From Candidatus Mycobacterium wuenschmannii (lineage in GTDB: Bacteria; Actinomycetota; Actinomycetes; Mycobacteriales; Mycobacteriaceae): 64,000 bases of DNA. The translations under genes were made by a program, and so were the position numbers. The stretch covers positions 4,216,001 through 4,280,000 of the forward strand of contig NZ_CP126981.1 in NCBI RefSeq assembly GCF_030252325.1, in the 5' to 3' direction. The first letter of the stretch is position 1. The number at the start of each line of letters is the position of its first letter. Of this stretch, positions 8,730 through 19,328 are shown piece after piece. The notes under the pieces were generated by a model. The model was not told the DNA's origin and searched no databases. It saw only the letters and a program-made list of their open reading frames with translations.

Positions 8730-9569
8730 TTAGCCGGACTTGGACTCGCAGATCTTCCACTGGTCGTCGCGATACTGCAGGTCGAAACTGCGCATCGAGC
8801 GGGTCTGCGGCGCGTACGCCATGAACGCGGTGACGTTGGCCTCCGCGTGGTCTCCGTCGACGACCACCTGGTCGATGTCGGCGACGACGGGATATTGCTT
8901 GGCAGCCGCGACGCGGTGATACACGTCGTTCCACTCGCGCTGGTTGTAGTTGACGTAGTCGTCGCGCATGCTGCCGCAGGTCAGGGTGCGCAGCTTGGTC
9001 AGGTCACCGGTCTGCACCGCGGCGTCGAAACTCTGAATTGTGTTGCGCACCTGGTCTTCCCGCGACGCGTTGGACTGCCGGTCGCCGCGGGTCAGCAGCA
9101 CGGTGCCGAGCACGGCGACGGCCGCGAGCGCCAGGATGATCAGGATCAGCGCCAGCACCCAGCCCCAGCTGCGCTGGCCGGACGGCCGGAATTTAGAGCC
9201 CAGCCGCGGCGGAATCAGTTGCGGCGTAGCGGCTCTCGCGCCGGGCTGGGCGCCAGTGGGCGGGCGGCCCTGGGCGAAGACCTCGGTGGCGGGGTCGCTG
9301 GCCGCGTCGATGATCGCGGTTTCCTTGGCGTCGAAGCCGGGAGCGGTATAGCGGCGCTCGCCTGGCTGAAGCTGGGGGACCGGCGGCTGCTGCTCCGGCC
9401 CGGACGGGCCGATCACCTCGGTCTCCGGGTCCGCTGCGTGCGGGCTCTCGGTGGTCTTTTCGTCGGCGCCGGAAGTCGGTTCGACGGTGGTGTCGGCCTC
9501 CGATTGCGCCTGCTCGGTGGTCGCATCGTTCTCGACGGCGTCCGGGTCGGACCCTGATGGAGTGGGCAT
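8730..9569 (-). CDS. Membrane protein with disordered N-terminus and extracytoplasmic domain (Rv0361-like)
   Basis: Unknown function. The first ~135 residues of 279 are acidic and rich in Glu, Thr, Pro and Ala, with no predicted fold. One membrane segment (WGWVLALILIILALAAV and onward) follows, then about 100 residues that resemble an NTF2/SnoaL-type alpha-beta domain common in mycobacterial single-pass proteins. Topology is inferred as N-terminus inside, folded domain outside. The gene is convergent with fba and divergent from the DUF3151 gene, as with Rv0361 in M. tuberculosis. Confidence 0.82.
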   Translation of the reverse strand: MPTPSGSDPDAVENDATTEQAQSEADTTVEPTSGADEKTTESPHAADPETEVIGPSGPEQQPPVPQLQPGERRYTAPGFDAKETAIIDAASDPATEVFAQGRPPTGAQPGARAATPQLIPPRLGSKFRPSGQRSWGWVLALILIILALAAVAVLGTVLLTRGDRQSNASREDQVRNTIQSFDAAVQTGDLTKLRTLTCGSMRDDYVNYNQREWNDVYHRVAAAKQYPVVADIDQVVVDGDHAEANVTAFMAYAPQTRSMRSFDLQYRDDQWKICESKSG

Positions 9570-9671
9570 AGGCGCAGCTGTCCTCTTCGGTCTCGAAATA
9601 CCTCTTGGAGCTTAGCGACCCGACGCCAGTCCCGGCGTCGCGGCGTGCTCGCCGCACGGCACAATAGCGAC

Positions 9672-10088
9672 ATGACGCCGATGCACGATCTGCTGGGACC
9701 TGACCCGATCCGGCTGCCGGGTGACCCGGAGGCCGAGGACCAGTTGGAGGCCGGCGACAACCCGACCGCGGTCGCCGCTGCGCACCCGTCGGCGTCGGTC
9801 GCCTGGGCGGCGTTGGCCGAAGACGCGCTCGACGACGACAAGGCCGTCACCGCTTACGCCTACGCCCGCACCGGCTACCACCGTGGCCTGGATCAATTGC
9901 GCCGCAACGGCTGGAAGGGCTTTGGCCCGGTGCCGTTCTCGCACGAACCCAACCGTGGCTTTCTGCGTTGCGTTGCGGCGCTGGCCCGCGCGGCCGACGC
10001 CATCGGCGAAACCGACGAGCAGGCGCGGTGTCTGGATCTGCTCGACGACTGCGACCCGTCGGCCCGCGAGCGCCTCGGCCTCAGCTAG
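9672..10088 (+). CDS. DUF3151 protein (Rv0360c-like)
   Basis: Conserved actinobacterial protein of unknown function, 138 residues, mostly helical, with TPR-like character (paired helices rich in Ala and Leu, YARTGYHRGLDQLRRNGWKG). No catalytic motif is visible. The ATG at 9672 is preferred because upstream codons do not resemble the family's N-terminus. Its last four bases overlap the end of the CDF exporter gene on the other strand. Confidence 0.85.
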   Translation: MTPMHDLLGPDPIRLPGDPEAEDQLEAGDNPTAVAAAHPSASVAWAALAEDALDDDKAVTAYAYARTGYHRGLDQLRRNGWKGFGPVPFSHEPNRGFLRCVAALARAADAIGETDEQARCLDLLDDCDPSARERLGLS

Positions 10089-10969
10089 AAGCCGGGCGCG
10101 CATTCGTCGTCCCCGGCCGGATCGATCTGGATCGTGGCGTGGTCGAGTCCACGCGCGGCCAGCACGGACTGGGCGTCGTGCAGGATCCGTCCCGAGCCGT
10201 CGCGGCTGGCCAGGTGGGCGGTCACCATGTCCTTTCCCGGCACCAGGGTCCACACGTGCAGGTCGTGGACTTCGGTGACCCCGTCGACCGCCGCCAGCGC
10301 CGCCCGCAGTTCGTCGACGTCGATGTGGCTGGGCGAGGCTTCGGACAGGATGCGCAGTGCGCCCGCGGCCAGCGACAGCGCCCGCGGCAGCACCCACAGC
10401 GCCACCAGCACGGCGACCACCACATCGGCGTAGGGCCAGTGGGTGGTGAGCGTGACGACACCCGCGATCAGGACGCCGATGCTGCCTACGGTGTCGGCGA
10501 TGACCTCCATGTAGGCGCCCTTGACGGCCAGGCTCTCCGTGGAATGCGAGCGCAGGAGCAGCGCCACGACGGCATTGGTGGCCAGCCCGGTCAGCGCGAC
10601 GGCGATCATCGGTGCGCCGGGCACTTCCGGCGCCTGGCCGATGCGCCCGATCGCCTCACGCAGGATCAGCGTGGCCACCCCGATCAACAGCACGGCGTTG
10701 GCGACGGCGGTGAACACCTCCGCGCGATGCCAGCCGTAGGTGCGGGCGGGCGAAGTGCTGCCGCGCGCGGCGAGGATGACCGCGCACAGTCCCATGAAGG
10801 TTGCCGCCACGTCGGTGAGGATGTGGCCCGCGTCGGCCAGTAGCGAGATCGAGCCGATCAGCAGCGCGGTCGTCAGCTCAACGACGAAGAATGCGCCGAG
10901 CAGTGCAGTGGCGATCGCGAGCCGGGGTGCCGGCGTTCCCGGACTGGCGTGATCGTGGCCGGCGCCCAT
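10085..10969 (-). CDS. Cation diffusion facilitator (zinc/cadmium/cobalt exporter)
   Basis: Proton-coupled divalent-metal exporter in the plasma membrane. The product has six hydrophobic segments. The transport-site motifs are HILTD in TM2 and AD-T-VGSIGVL in TM5 (HxxxD and the Asp pair), with an N-terminal GHDH and a cytosolic C-terminal domain containing HDLHVW. ATG at 10969 gives about 294 residues; a TTG at 10978 is possible but falls inside the palindrome described at 10978-11001. It lies directly downstream of the M50 protease gene with a 51-bp gap that holds this operator-like site. Confidence 0.92.
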   Translation of the reverse strand: MGAGHDHASPGTPAPRLAIATALLGAFFVVELTTALLIGSISLLADAGHILTDVAATFMGLCAVILAARGSTSPARTYGWHRAEVFTAVANAVLLIGVATLILREAIGRIGQAPEVPGAPMIAVALTGLATNAVVALLLRSHSTESLAVKGAYMEVIADTVGSIGVLIAGVVTLTTHWPYADVVVAVLVALWVLPRALSLAAGALRILSEASPSHIDVDELRAALAAVDGVTEVHDLHVWTLVPGKDMVTAHLASRDGSGRILHDAQSVLAARGLDHATIQIDPAGDDECAPGF

Positions 10970-10977
10970 AGCCAGCA

Positions 10978-11001
10978 ATATATGCGGATCTGCGCATGTA
11001 T
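10978..11001. promoter_or_regulatory. Imperfect palindrome, candidate metal-sensor operator
   Basis: An AT-flanked inverted repeat has arms ATGCG (10982-10986) and CGCAT (10993-10997), extended by matching ATA/TAT at the outer edges with one mismatch on each side. It sits immediately before the CDF exporter start. The layout, with ATAT ends and about 24 bp, resembles operators of ArsR/SmtB-type metal sensors. The regulator itself is not in this window. Confidence 0.5.
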
Positions 11002-11020
11002 TGCAAGGATGGTTTTCGGG

Positions 11021-11791
11021 TCAGTGGCGCCAGAACTGCATGAGCCAGGCGCCGAGCCGCCACGCGGAGCCCGACAGCCCGGACAGCTCGAAGACGTCGT
11101 CGACGAGTCCGAAGAACAGCTGGTTCAGCGGCGGCGCGAGCAGCAGCACGAACAGCAGCAGGAAGCCGTACGGCTTGAACTGCGCCAGCGCCCGCTGTGT
11201 CTCCGGGCTCAGATGCGGCTCGAGGGCGTTGTAGCCGTCCAGGCCCGGGATCGGAAGCAGGTTCAGCAGCAGCGCGGTGATCTGCAAGAAGCCCAGGAAA
11301 GCGATGCCGGCCCAGAACACCGGGTGCATCGGGTCGAAGAACAGGGTGGCCGCCTCGAGCAGCGCGACGGCCAACACCAGGTTCGCCGCCGGCCCGGCGA
11401 GGCTGACCAGCGTGCGCTGCTTGGCCGTCATATAGGCCGTCCGCACATATACGGCCGCGCCGGGTAGCCCGATCCCGCCGATCGCCGTGATCAGAATCGG
11501 TATGAGGATCGACCACACCGGGCTGATGTAACGCCGCGGATCCAGGTCCAGATAACCGCGTAGTGCGATGTCCTGATCGCCGAAGCGCCACGCGGTGAAG
11601 GCATGCCCGAACTCGTGCAGGCACAGCGATACCACCCAGCCCGCGATCACCAGAACGAACACGGCGAGGTAGGAGAGCGGCCCGACCTCCGCGCCCACCC
11701 AGTACGCCAACCCGCCGCCGAGGACGGCGACGCCGAGAATTGCCCAGAAGATCAGGCTGGGCCGCACCGACTGGTGCACAGGCATATTCAC
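11021..11791 (-). CDS. M50 site-2-type zinc metalloprotease (Rv0359-like)
   Basis: Intramembrane or membrane-associated zinc protease. The 256-residue product has HEFGH at residues 59-63 (zinc ligands and catalytic Glu) inside a membrane segment and a second motif PIPGLDGYN, supplying the third ligand Asp in the N/LDG signature. There is no PDZ domain, so it belongs to the compact family rather than the Rip1 type. The start is GTG at 11791, with an ATG two codons in. Substrates are unknown. It lies between the Rv0358-like gene and the CDF gene on the same strand. Confidence 0.92.
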   Translation of the reverse strand: MNMPVHQSVRPSLIFWAILGVAVLGGGLAYWVGAEVGPLSYLAVFVLVIAGWVVSLCLHEFGHAFTAWRFGDQDIALRGYLDLDPRRYISPVWSILIPILITAIGGIGLPGAAVYVRTAYMTAKQRTLVSLAGPAANLVLAVALLEAATLFFDPMHPVFWAGIAFLGFLQITALLLNLLPIPGLDGYNALEPHLSPETQRALAQFKPYGFLLLFVLLLAPPLNQLFFGLVDDVFELSGLSGSAWRLGAWLMQFWRH

Positions 11792-11848
11792 GTCACGAAG
11801 CTACCGGACGGCGTTGATGCGCCGGCTCCTCGCGCCTGGCGGCACTCG

Positions 11849-12460
11849 TCACCGGACGGCTAGCCAGCCCTCCGTGTTTCGGTACATCGTCGAGCGGCGC
11901 ACCGGCCGAGCCGCCGTCACGCCGTCGCGCACCACCAGCACCCCAACGCCGCCCAACTGCGCGGCCCGCCCGACCAGCCAGCGACGCGTGCCCGACACCC
12001 GCGCCCGCAACCCGGGCAACGCCGCCGTCGGCTCGACGACCACCTCCGCGACATCGCCGTCGAACAACACCTCGTCATCGACGACCGCCTCGCCGCGCAA
12101 CAACGCCTCCCCGTCGGCGGGCCGCCAGAGCGCGGATCCGGTGATCACGGAACCGGTCTCGTCGCGAATCAGTGGCACCCGGCGTGCCGACCCGCGTACC
12201 GCCCGCCGCGCAGCCCATCGACCCGCCGGCAGTCGGTAGGCCCGGGTCGCCGGGGTGCGACCGCGCGGCACGTAGGCCACCTCGACTTTCAGCAGCTCGG
12301 CACGCAGCAGCCGCGTCAGCACCGACGCCAAGTCGGCGTCACCGCCGACGACCACCACCCGGCGCGCGGTCGCGAGCGTCGCATCGACGTCGTCGCCGTC
12401 GATTACCGTGAGTCCTCGCAGCGCGCGCGGCAGTGGAGTGTCGAAGGCGAAAACCAGCAC
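11849..12460 (-). CDS. Conserved hypothetical protein (Rv0358-like)
   Basis: Unknown function, 203 residues, very rich in Val, Ala and Arg. A glycine-rich turn after a hydrophobic strand (VVVVGGDADLASVLTRLL, about residues 34-51) faintly recalls the nucleotide loop of lipid (diacylglycerol-type) kinases, but other motifs of that family are not seen, so I do not assign it. GTG at 12460 is used; a GGAGGAGG stretch lies about 12 bases upstream and an in-frame stop lies just beyond. It is divergent from purA, as Rv0358 is in M. tuberculosis. Confidence 0.75.
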   Translation of the reverse strand: MLVFAFDTPLPRALRGLTVIDGDDVDATLATARRVVVVGGDADLASVLTRLLRAELLKVEVAYVPRGRTPATRAYRLPAGRWAARRAVRGSARRVPLIRDETGSVITGSALWRPADGEALLRGEAVVDDEVLFDGDVAEVVVEPTAALPGLRARVSGTRRWLVGRAAQLGGVGVLVVRDGVTAARPVRRSTMYRNTEGWLAVR

Positions 12461-12617
12461 GTCTGCGTCGATGTGCCCGCCTCCTCCTCAGGCCGATTCG
12501 GCCTGCATCGTCGCCGGGCGTGATATTCAGGAGCGTCCTCGCAAACGGCTGAGATAGTGTGGGTCACCGGCTGGACCACAATAAGCGGCCTGAATACGTG
12601 GGATTTAACAGGAGTAA

Positions 12618-14548
<1,931 letters not shown>

Positions 14549-14562
14549 CGGGCCACCTATCC

Positions 14563-15777
14563 TTGAGCACCGTGACCACGCCGCACAACGAACCGCCACC
14601 GGAGCCGAGCGACGCCGACCGCCCGACGGTGATGTTGCTGGGCACGGGAGAGTTCTGCCGCGAACTGTCGACCGCGCTGCGGCGGCTGGGTGCTCACGTG
14701 ATCGTTGCCGGTCAGGAGCCGGGCGCGAATGTCCCTGCCGACGAGTCGCTGTTGCTCGACCTGACGGACGCCGACGAGGTGGGCGGCGCGATCCGGCGGC
14801 TGCGTCCGCATTTCGTGGTGACCGCGTCCGACGCCGTGCCGCCGGACGCGCTGACCGCCGTCGCAGCGAGCGGCATCGCCGAATTCGTTCCGAGCGCGCG
14901 GTGTGCGCGACTCACCGCGGACCGGGAGGGCATGCGCCGGCTGGCCGCCGATGAGCTCGGCCTGCCGACCGCGCCTTTCTGGTTCGCCGGGTCGATCGAC
15001 GAGCTGCGTGCCATTGCCGACCACGCGGGCTATCCGCTGCGCGTGCAGCCGGTGGCCGCGGTCGGCGGCGAAGGCCAGTCGGTGGTCCTGCTGCCGGGCG
15101 ATCTCGAGCAGGCCTGGCAACGGGCCGTGTCCACCGGCGGGCGCAGCCGGGTGTTGGCCGAGACGCTGGTCGAAATCGACTTCCACGTGACGCTGTTGAC
15201 GATCCGCGGCGAGGGACCGTCCGGGCCGACGCTGGACTTCTGCCAGCCGATCGGCCACGGCGAGGCCATTGGTGACGTGCAGGAATCGTGGCAGCCGCAG
15301 GATCTGAGCCCCGCCGCGCTGGACGCCGCGAAGTCGATCGCCGCCCGCGTCGTCAAGGCGCTCGGCGGGCGTGGGCTGTTCGGCGTCGAGCTGATGGTCC
15401 GCGGCGACGAGGTCTACTTCTGTGATGTGACGGCCCGTCCGTTCGAGAGCGGGCTGGTCACCGTGCGCACCCAGCGGCTGTCGGAATTCGAGTTGCAGGC
15501 GCGGGCCATCCTGGGTTTGTCGACCGACACCATCATGATCTCGCCGGGCGCGGCAGAGGTGATCTATGCCGGCGTCGACGGGGCGGGTCAGCGACCGCGC
15601 GGCGGAGCCGCGCTGGGTGACGCGCTGCGCACCACCGAGAGCGACGTCCGGGTATTCGCTCGCGATGAGTCTGGGGCGCGGCGCCCGCTCGGTGCCGCCG
15701 TCGTCACCGCCGCCGACGTGACGACCGCCCGGGGCCGCGCTCGCGATGTGTCGGCCGCGCTGCGCCGGCTCTGGTAG
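14563..15777 (+). CDS. purT: Formate-dependent phosphoribosylglycinamide formyltransferase
   Basis: ATP-grasp enzyme that makes formyl-GAR from GAR, formate and ATP in purine synthesis, as an alternative to folate-dependent PurN. The 404-residue chain shows the N-terminal GTGEFCREL nucleotide fold, SARCARLTADREGMRRLAADELGLPTAP at the start of the ATP-grasp domain, and the Mg-binding FGVELMVRGDEVYFCDVTARPFESG. TTG at 14563 or GTG at 14572 could start it. The same-strand rhodanese and metZ genes follow, as in M. tuberculosis Rv0389-Rv0391. Confidence 0.94.
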   Translation: MSTVTTPHNEPPPEPSDADRPTVMLLGTGEFCRELSTALRRLGAHVIVAGQEPGANVPADESLLLDLTDADEVGGAIRRLRPHFVVTASDAVPPDALTAVAASGIAEFVPSARCARLTADREGMRRLAADELGLPTAPFWFAGSIDELRAIADHAGYPLRVQPVAAVGGEGQSVVLLPGDLEQAWQRAVSTGGRSRVLAETLVEIDFHVTLLTIRGEGPSGPTLDFCQPIGHGEAIGDVQESWQPQDLSPAALDAAKSIAARVVKALGGRGLFGVELMVRGDEVYFCDVTARPFESGLVTVRTQRLSEFELQARAILGLSTDTIMISPGAAEVIYAGVDGAGQRPRGGAALGDALRTTESDVRVFARDESGARRPLGAAVVTAADVTTARGRARDVSAALRRLW

Positions 15778-15832
15778 CCATGCCCGCTTCCCTGTTGGAG
15801 GCCGCCCAGCCCGATGTGCCAGACTCACGCAG

Positions 15833-16246
15833 GTGAGTTACGCAGGAGATATCACCCCCGAGCAGGCGTGGAAGTTGCTCAGCGAGAATCCCGAGGCGGT
15901 ACTCGTCGACGTCCGCACCGATGCCGAATGGCGGTTCGTCGGCGTCCCCGACTTGGCCAGCCTGGGCCGCGATGTCGTCTACATCGAGTGGAATGACTTC
16001 GACGGCAAGCCCAACGACAACTTCGTCGGCGATCTGCTCGAGCACGTCCCGTCCGGCGGTGACCGTCCGGTGGTGTTTCTGTGTCGGTCCGGCAACCGGT
16101 CGATCGGAGCGGCCGAGGCCGCAACCGAGGCCGGAATCAGCCCGTCCTACAACGTGATCGACGGCTTCGAAGGCCAGCTCGACGGCGACAGTCACCGCGG
16201 TGGACGCGGCTGGCGGGCCATCGGTCTGCCCTGGAAGCAGTCGTGA
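15833..16246 (+). CDS. Single-domain rhodanese (Rv0390-like)
   Basis: Sulfur-transfer protein with one rhodanese domain, 137 residues. The active-site loop is Cys84 in CRSGNRS, a six-residue loop typical of thiosulfate/persulfide sulfurtransferases, and VDVRTDAEW provides the upstream CH2 motif. GTG at 15833 places the fold start correctly. The gene overlaps metZ by 4 bases (GTGA). Coupling to O-succinylhomoserine sulfhydrylase suggests it may supply or handle sulfide for methionine synthesis; that is inference. Confidence 0.9.
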   Translation: MSYAGDITPEQAWKLLSENPEAVLVDVRTDAEWRFVGVPDLASLGRDVVYIEWNDFDGKPNDNFVGDLLEHVPSGGDRPVVFLCRSGNRSIGAAEAATEAGISPSYNVIDGFEGQLDGDSHRGGRGWRAIGLPWKQS

Positions 16247-17469
16247 CCAAGGAGGACGTCCCGTCGGTCCGGATTCCGGACCCGCTGCCCGACGGCGTCA
16301 GCCAGGCCACCATCGGCGTGCGCGGTGGGATCCTGCGGTCGCAGTTCGAGGAAACCTCGGAGGCCATGTATTTGGCGTCTGGCTACGTCTACGGTTCCGC
16401 GGCCGAGGCCGAGCAGGCCTTCACCGGCGAGGTCGATCGATACGTCTACTCACGCTATGGCAACCCGACGATCAGCATGTTCGAGGAACGGCTGCGTCTG
16501 CTCGAGGGTGCCCCGGCGTGCTTCGCGACCGCCAGTGGCATGGCCGCAGTCTTCACGTCGCTGGGCGCGTTACTGGGCGCGGGGGACCGACTTGTGGCCT
16601 CCCGCAGCCTGTTTGGCTCGTGCTTCGTGGTGTGTAGCGAGATCCTGCCCCGCTGGGGCGTCGAGACCGTCTTCGTCGACGGCGACAACCCGGCGCAGTG
16701 GGAGGAGGCGCTCTCGGTCCCGACGCAGGCGGTGTTCTTCGAGACGCCGTCCAACCCGATGCAGTCGCTGGTCGACATCGTCGCGGTGACCGAACTCGCA
16801 CACGCCGCAGGCGCAAAGGTGGTGCTGGACAACGTCTTCGCGACTCCGCTTCTGCAGCAAGGCTTTCCGCTCGGTGTCGACGTGGTGGTCTACTCGGGCA
16901 CCAAACACATCGACGGCCAGGGGCGTGTCCTCGGCGGCGCCATTCTGGGCGACCAGGAATACATCGACGGACCGGTGCAGAAGCTGATGCGGCACACCGG
17001 GCCCGCGATGAGCGCTTTCAACGCCTGGGTGATGCTCAAAGGGCTTGAGACACTGGCGATCAGGGTCGATTACCAGAACGCCTCTGCGCAACGGATCGCC
17101 GAGTTCCTGCAAGGTCACCCCGCGGTGCGGTGGGTGCGCTACCCATTCCTGACGTCGCATCCGCAGTATGACCTTGCCAAGCGGCAGATGTCCGGCGGCG
17201 GCACCGTCGTGACGTTCGAACTCGACGTGCCGGACAGCGCGGCCAAGGGCCGTGCGTTCGAGGTGCTCGACAAGCTACAGCTGATCAACATCTCCAACAA
17301 CCTCGGCGACTCGAAATCCCTTGTCACACATCCTGCGACGACTACCCACCGCGCGATGGGTCCGGAAGGTCGCGCCGCGATTGGTCTGGGCGACGGGGTT
17401 GTTCGCATCTCGGTCGGTTTGGAAGGCACGGACGATCTGATCGCCGACATCGACAGGGCTTTGAGCTAG
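16243..17469 (+). CDS. metZ: O-succinylhomoserine sulfhydrylase
   Basis: PLP enzyme that makes homocysteine from O-succinylhomoserine and sulfide. The 408-residue product has the Cys/Met metabolism family features: SRYGNPT near residues 70-76, ATASGMAA, DNVFATP, and the PLP lysine Lys221 in VYSGTKHIDGQG. The GGLGDSKSLVTHPATTTH-like C-terminal segment appears as NLGDSKSLVTHPATTTHR. GTG at 16243 overlaps the rhodanese stop. A longer reading frame begins inside the rhodanese gene and is not used. Confidence 0.95.
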   Translation: MTKEDVPSVRIPDPLPDGVSQATIGVRGGILRSQFEETSEAMYLASGYVYGSAAEAEQAFTGEVDRYVYSRYGNPTISMFEERLRLLEGAPACFATASGMAAVFTSLGALLGAGDRLVASRSLFGSCFVVCSEILPRWGVETVFVDGDNPAQWEEALSVPTQAVFFETPSNPMQSLVDIVAVTELAHAAGAKVVLDNVFATPLLQQGFPLGVDVVVYSGTKHIDGQGRVLGGAILGDQEYIDGPVQKLMRHTGPAMSAFNAWVMLKGLETLAIRVDYQNASAQRIAEFLQGHPAVRWVRYPFLTSHPQYDLAKRQMSGGGTVVTFELDVPDSAAKGRAFEVLDKLQLINISNNLGDSKSLVTHPATTTHRAMGPEGRAAIGLGDGVVRISVGLEGTDDLIADIDRALS

Positions 17470-17544
17470 CAATCTGCTGAGAGTTCGCTGGTCACCGCGC
17501 AATCGGACCTGTCTGTTCACTGTGTTGTTGGCTAGTCTTTCCCG

Positions 17545-19242
17545 TTGATTCGGTGCGGCAAGGCGATTCGGCGCGATAGTGAGTCGGTGCGCATTGACTG
17601 CATAAGCCGCTCGCGGATCTCGCCCCACCCGCTAACGGGCGAATTCCACGAATGGGCGGTCGTTGTCGACGGCGACGAGATCGACTGGCAGAGCTATGCC
17701 GGGCCACTGAGATTCGACGACACCGACTTCGCCATCGCCACCCGCAAGCTGCTCTCGATCGAACCCGGCGAACTGCCCGAAATGGTTTCCGAGCATATCG
17801 AATTCGCTCCACCGAGCCCCGATCAACCGCGGCTCATGGTGCACTCCACCACGCCTTATGCGAGCAGTTTCGAAACCGACCTCAGCGCGATGGTGCAGGG
17901 GCGCCCAGTGCTGGATCTCACCACCTATGTCGAGGCCCGGGGCCTTTACCTGTCTCGTCGCGGCGACCTGGTCATCGGGCGGACCCAACCCTGGCAGCGC
18001 GCGGTGGTACCGAAAGGCGTTGAACGCCTAATGCTTCCGGATGCCGATTACTATTACCTGTCGCAGGCGCTGTTGCGCCGGGCGGTCGACGGTGGCGACC
18101 GGGATCCGGTGATGCGGCAGGTCATCGAGTTCGTGCGCGCGAATCCGTCGACCGTGATGTGCCCGTACGACTTCGAGCCCGAATTCCAGCTATTCGCGAC
18201 GTGGCTGGCCCGGGCAGCCGGGTTACAGCGGATTCGGGTCGACGCCAACGACTTTCGCCTCGGCATCTGGAATCGCAAGCGCATGTTGCACCCGACGGTG
18301 CGGGCCGCGCTGGATCTAGACCATCAGGTCGCAGGCCGGCCCGGGCCGGTCATTCTGGAGTGTGAGCACCGAGCCAGCGAGGCGTTCGCCGCGCTGCACG
18401 CGCCGATCCGGGTGCTACCCGGTTACGCCGTCGAGCGGCGCGACAGCCGTGGCGATTTCGTTCGCGATCTACTTCGCGCGGGTGCCCTACTGCGCGAGCG
18501 GTATGGCCTGAGCCGCGCATGCCTGAAGCCCTCCGACGGCGGCAACGGCGGACGGATCACCCCGGGCATCGAACTCGACCACACCGCCCGCCTTGTCGAC
18601 CTCGCCGCCAGCGCCTGGGAGCTGGGTGGCGACCAGGTGCTCGAGGCACACGTGACCTACTTCGAGCGGGATGTCGGCGGTGAACGCGTGCTGACCACAC
18701 CGTCGGCGCACGTTCGCTCAGGCGAGTTGCTCGACGGTCTCACTCTTCAGTTCATGCGCGGCACGTCGTGGAGGGGCAACATCTTCGTCGGCCTCACCGA
18801 GTGGTCGGGCCTGGGTTTGGATCCGAGCGTCTACTCGAGGCTGCGTGCGACGATGACCGATCTGCACCAACGCCTGGGTCTGTTGCACTGCGGCATCGAC
18901 TTCGCCGTCGGCACCATCGGCGGGGTCTTCGGCGACACGGCGGTGGCCGCCGTGCAGGACATCAATCCGAAAGTCACGGGTGCGCTGTTTCTGCGGGAGT
19001 TCATGGCCCGCCACCCCGAGGTCGGTCCTGGCGCGGCCACCCGCGTTCTGAGTCCCGACGCCAGCGAAAGTGCCGACCGCATACGTGAATTGGTGTCCGC
19101 GCTCTCGACCGCCGACCATCCCTGCGAGGAGGTGGCGGTCGTGCCCGGCCGATGGGCGATGATCGCCACCTCGGCGGCGACATCGCTGACGGCAGGCGCT
19201 CAGGCGTTGGCGATGGAGCGGAAGCTCGCCGCGAGGCACTGA
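17545..19242 (+). CDS. Large orphan protein with an ATP-grasp-like C-terminal half
   Basis: Function not recognised; 565 residues, or 551 from the GTG at 17587, which I think equally likely. The C-terminal half reads like an ATP-grasp ligase: ACLKPSDGGNGGRITPGI (about residues 322-339) as the flexible ATP-binding loop, LEAHVTYFERDVGG as the lid strand, and DINPKVTGALF as the Mg-binding strand (compare E-x-N-x-R/K-x-TG). The N-terminal 300 residues, with YYYLSQ and WNRKRMLHP, have no familiar domain. There is no signal peptide. It stands alone, 75 bp after metZ. A carboxylate-amine or peptide-ligase reaction is possible but unproven. Confidence 0.65.
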   Translation: MIRCGKAIRRDSESVRIDCISRSRISPHPLTGEFHEWAVVVDGDEIDWQSYAGPLRFDDTDFAIATRKLLSIEPGELPEMVSEHIEFAPPSPDQPRLMVHSTTPYASSFETDLSAMVQGRPVLDLTTYVEARGLYLSRRGDLVIGRTQPWQRAVVPKGVERLMLPDADYYYLSQALLRRAVDGGDRDPVMRQVIEFVRANPSTVMCPYDFEPEFQLFATWLARAAGLQRIRVDANDFRLGIWNRKRMLHPTVRAALDLDHQVAGRPGPVILECEHRASEAFAALHAPIRVLPGYAVERRDSRGDFVRDLLRAGALLRERYGLSRACLKPSDGGNGGRITPGIELDHTARLVDLAASAWELGGDQVLEAHVTYFERDVGGERVLTTPSAHVRSGELLDGLTLQFMRGTSWRGNIFVGLTEWSGLGLDPSVYSRLRATMTDLHQRLGLLHCGIDFAVGTIGGVFGDTAVAAVQDINPKVTGALFLREFMARHPEVGPGAATRVLSPDASESADRIRELVSALSTADHPCEEVAVVPGRWAMIATSAATSLTAGAQALAMERKLAARH

Positions 19243-19328
19243 TCACGTTTGGTGACAGCGTGATAACAACTCGACGACGCGCTACGTGAATACCGGGAAC
19301 TCCGCCGTCCGAGATTTATCGTCACGTT

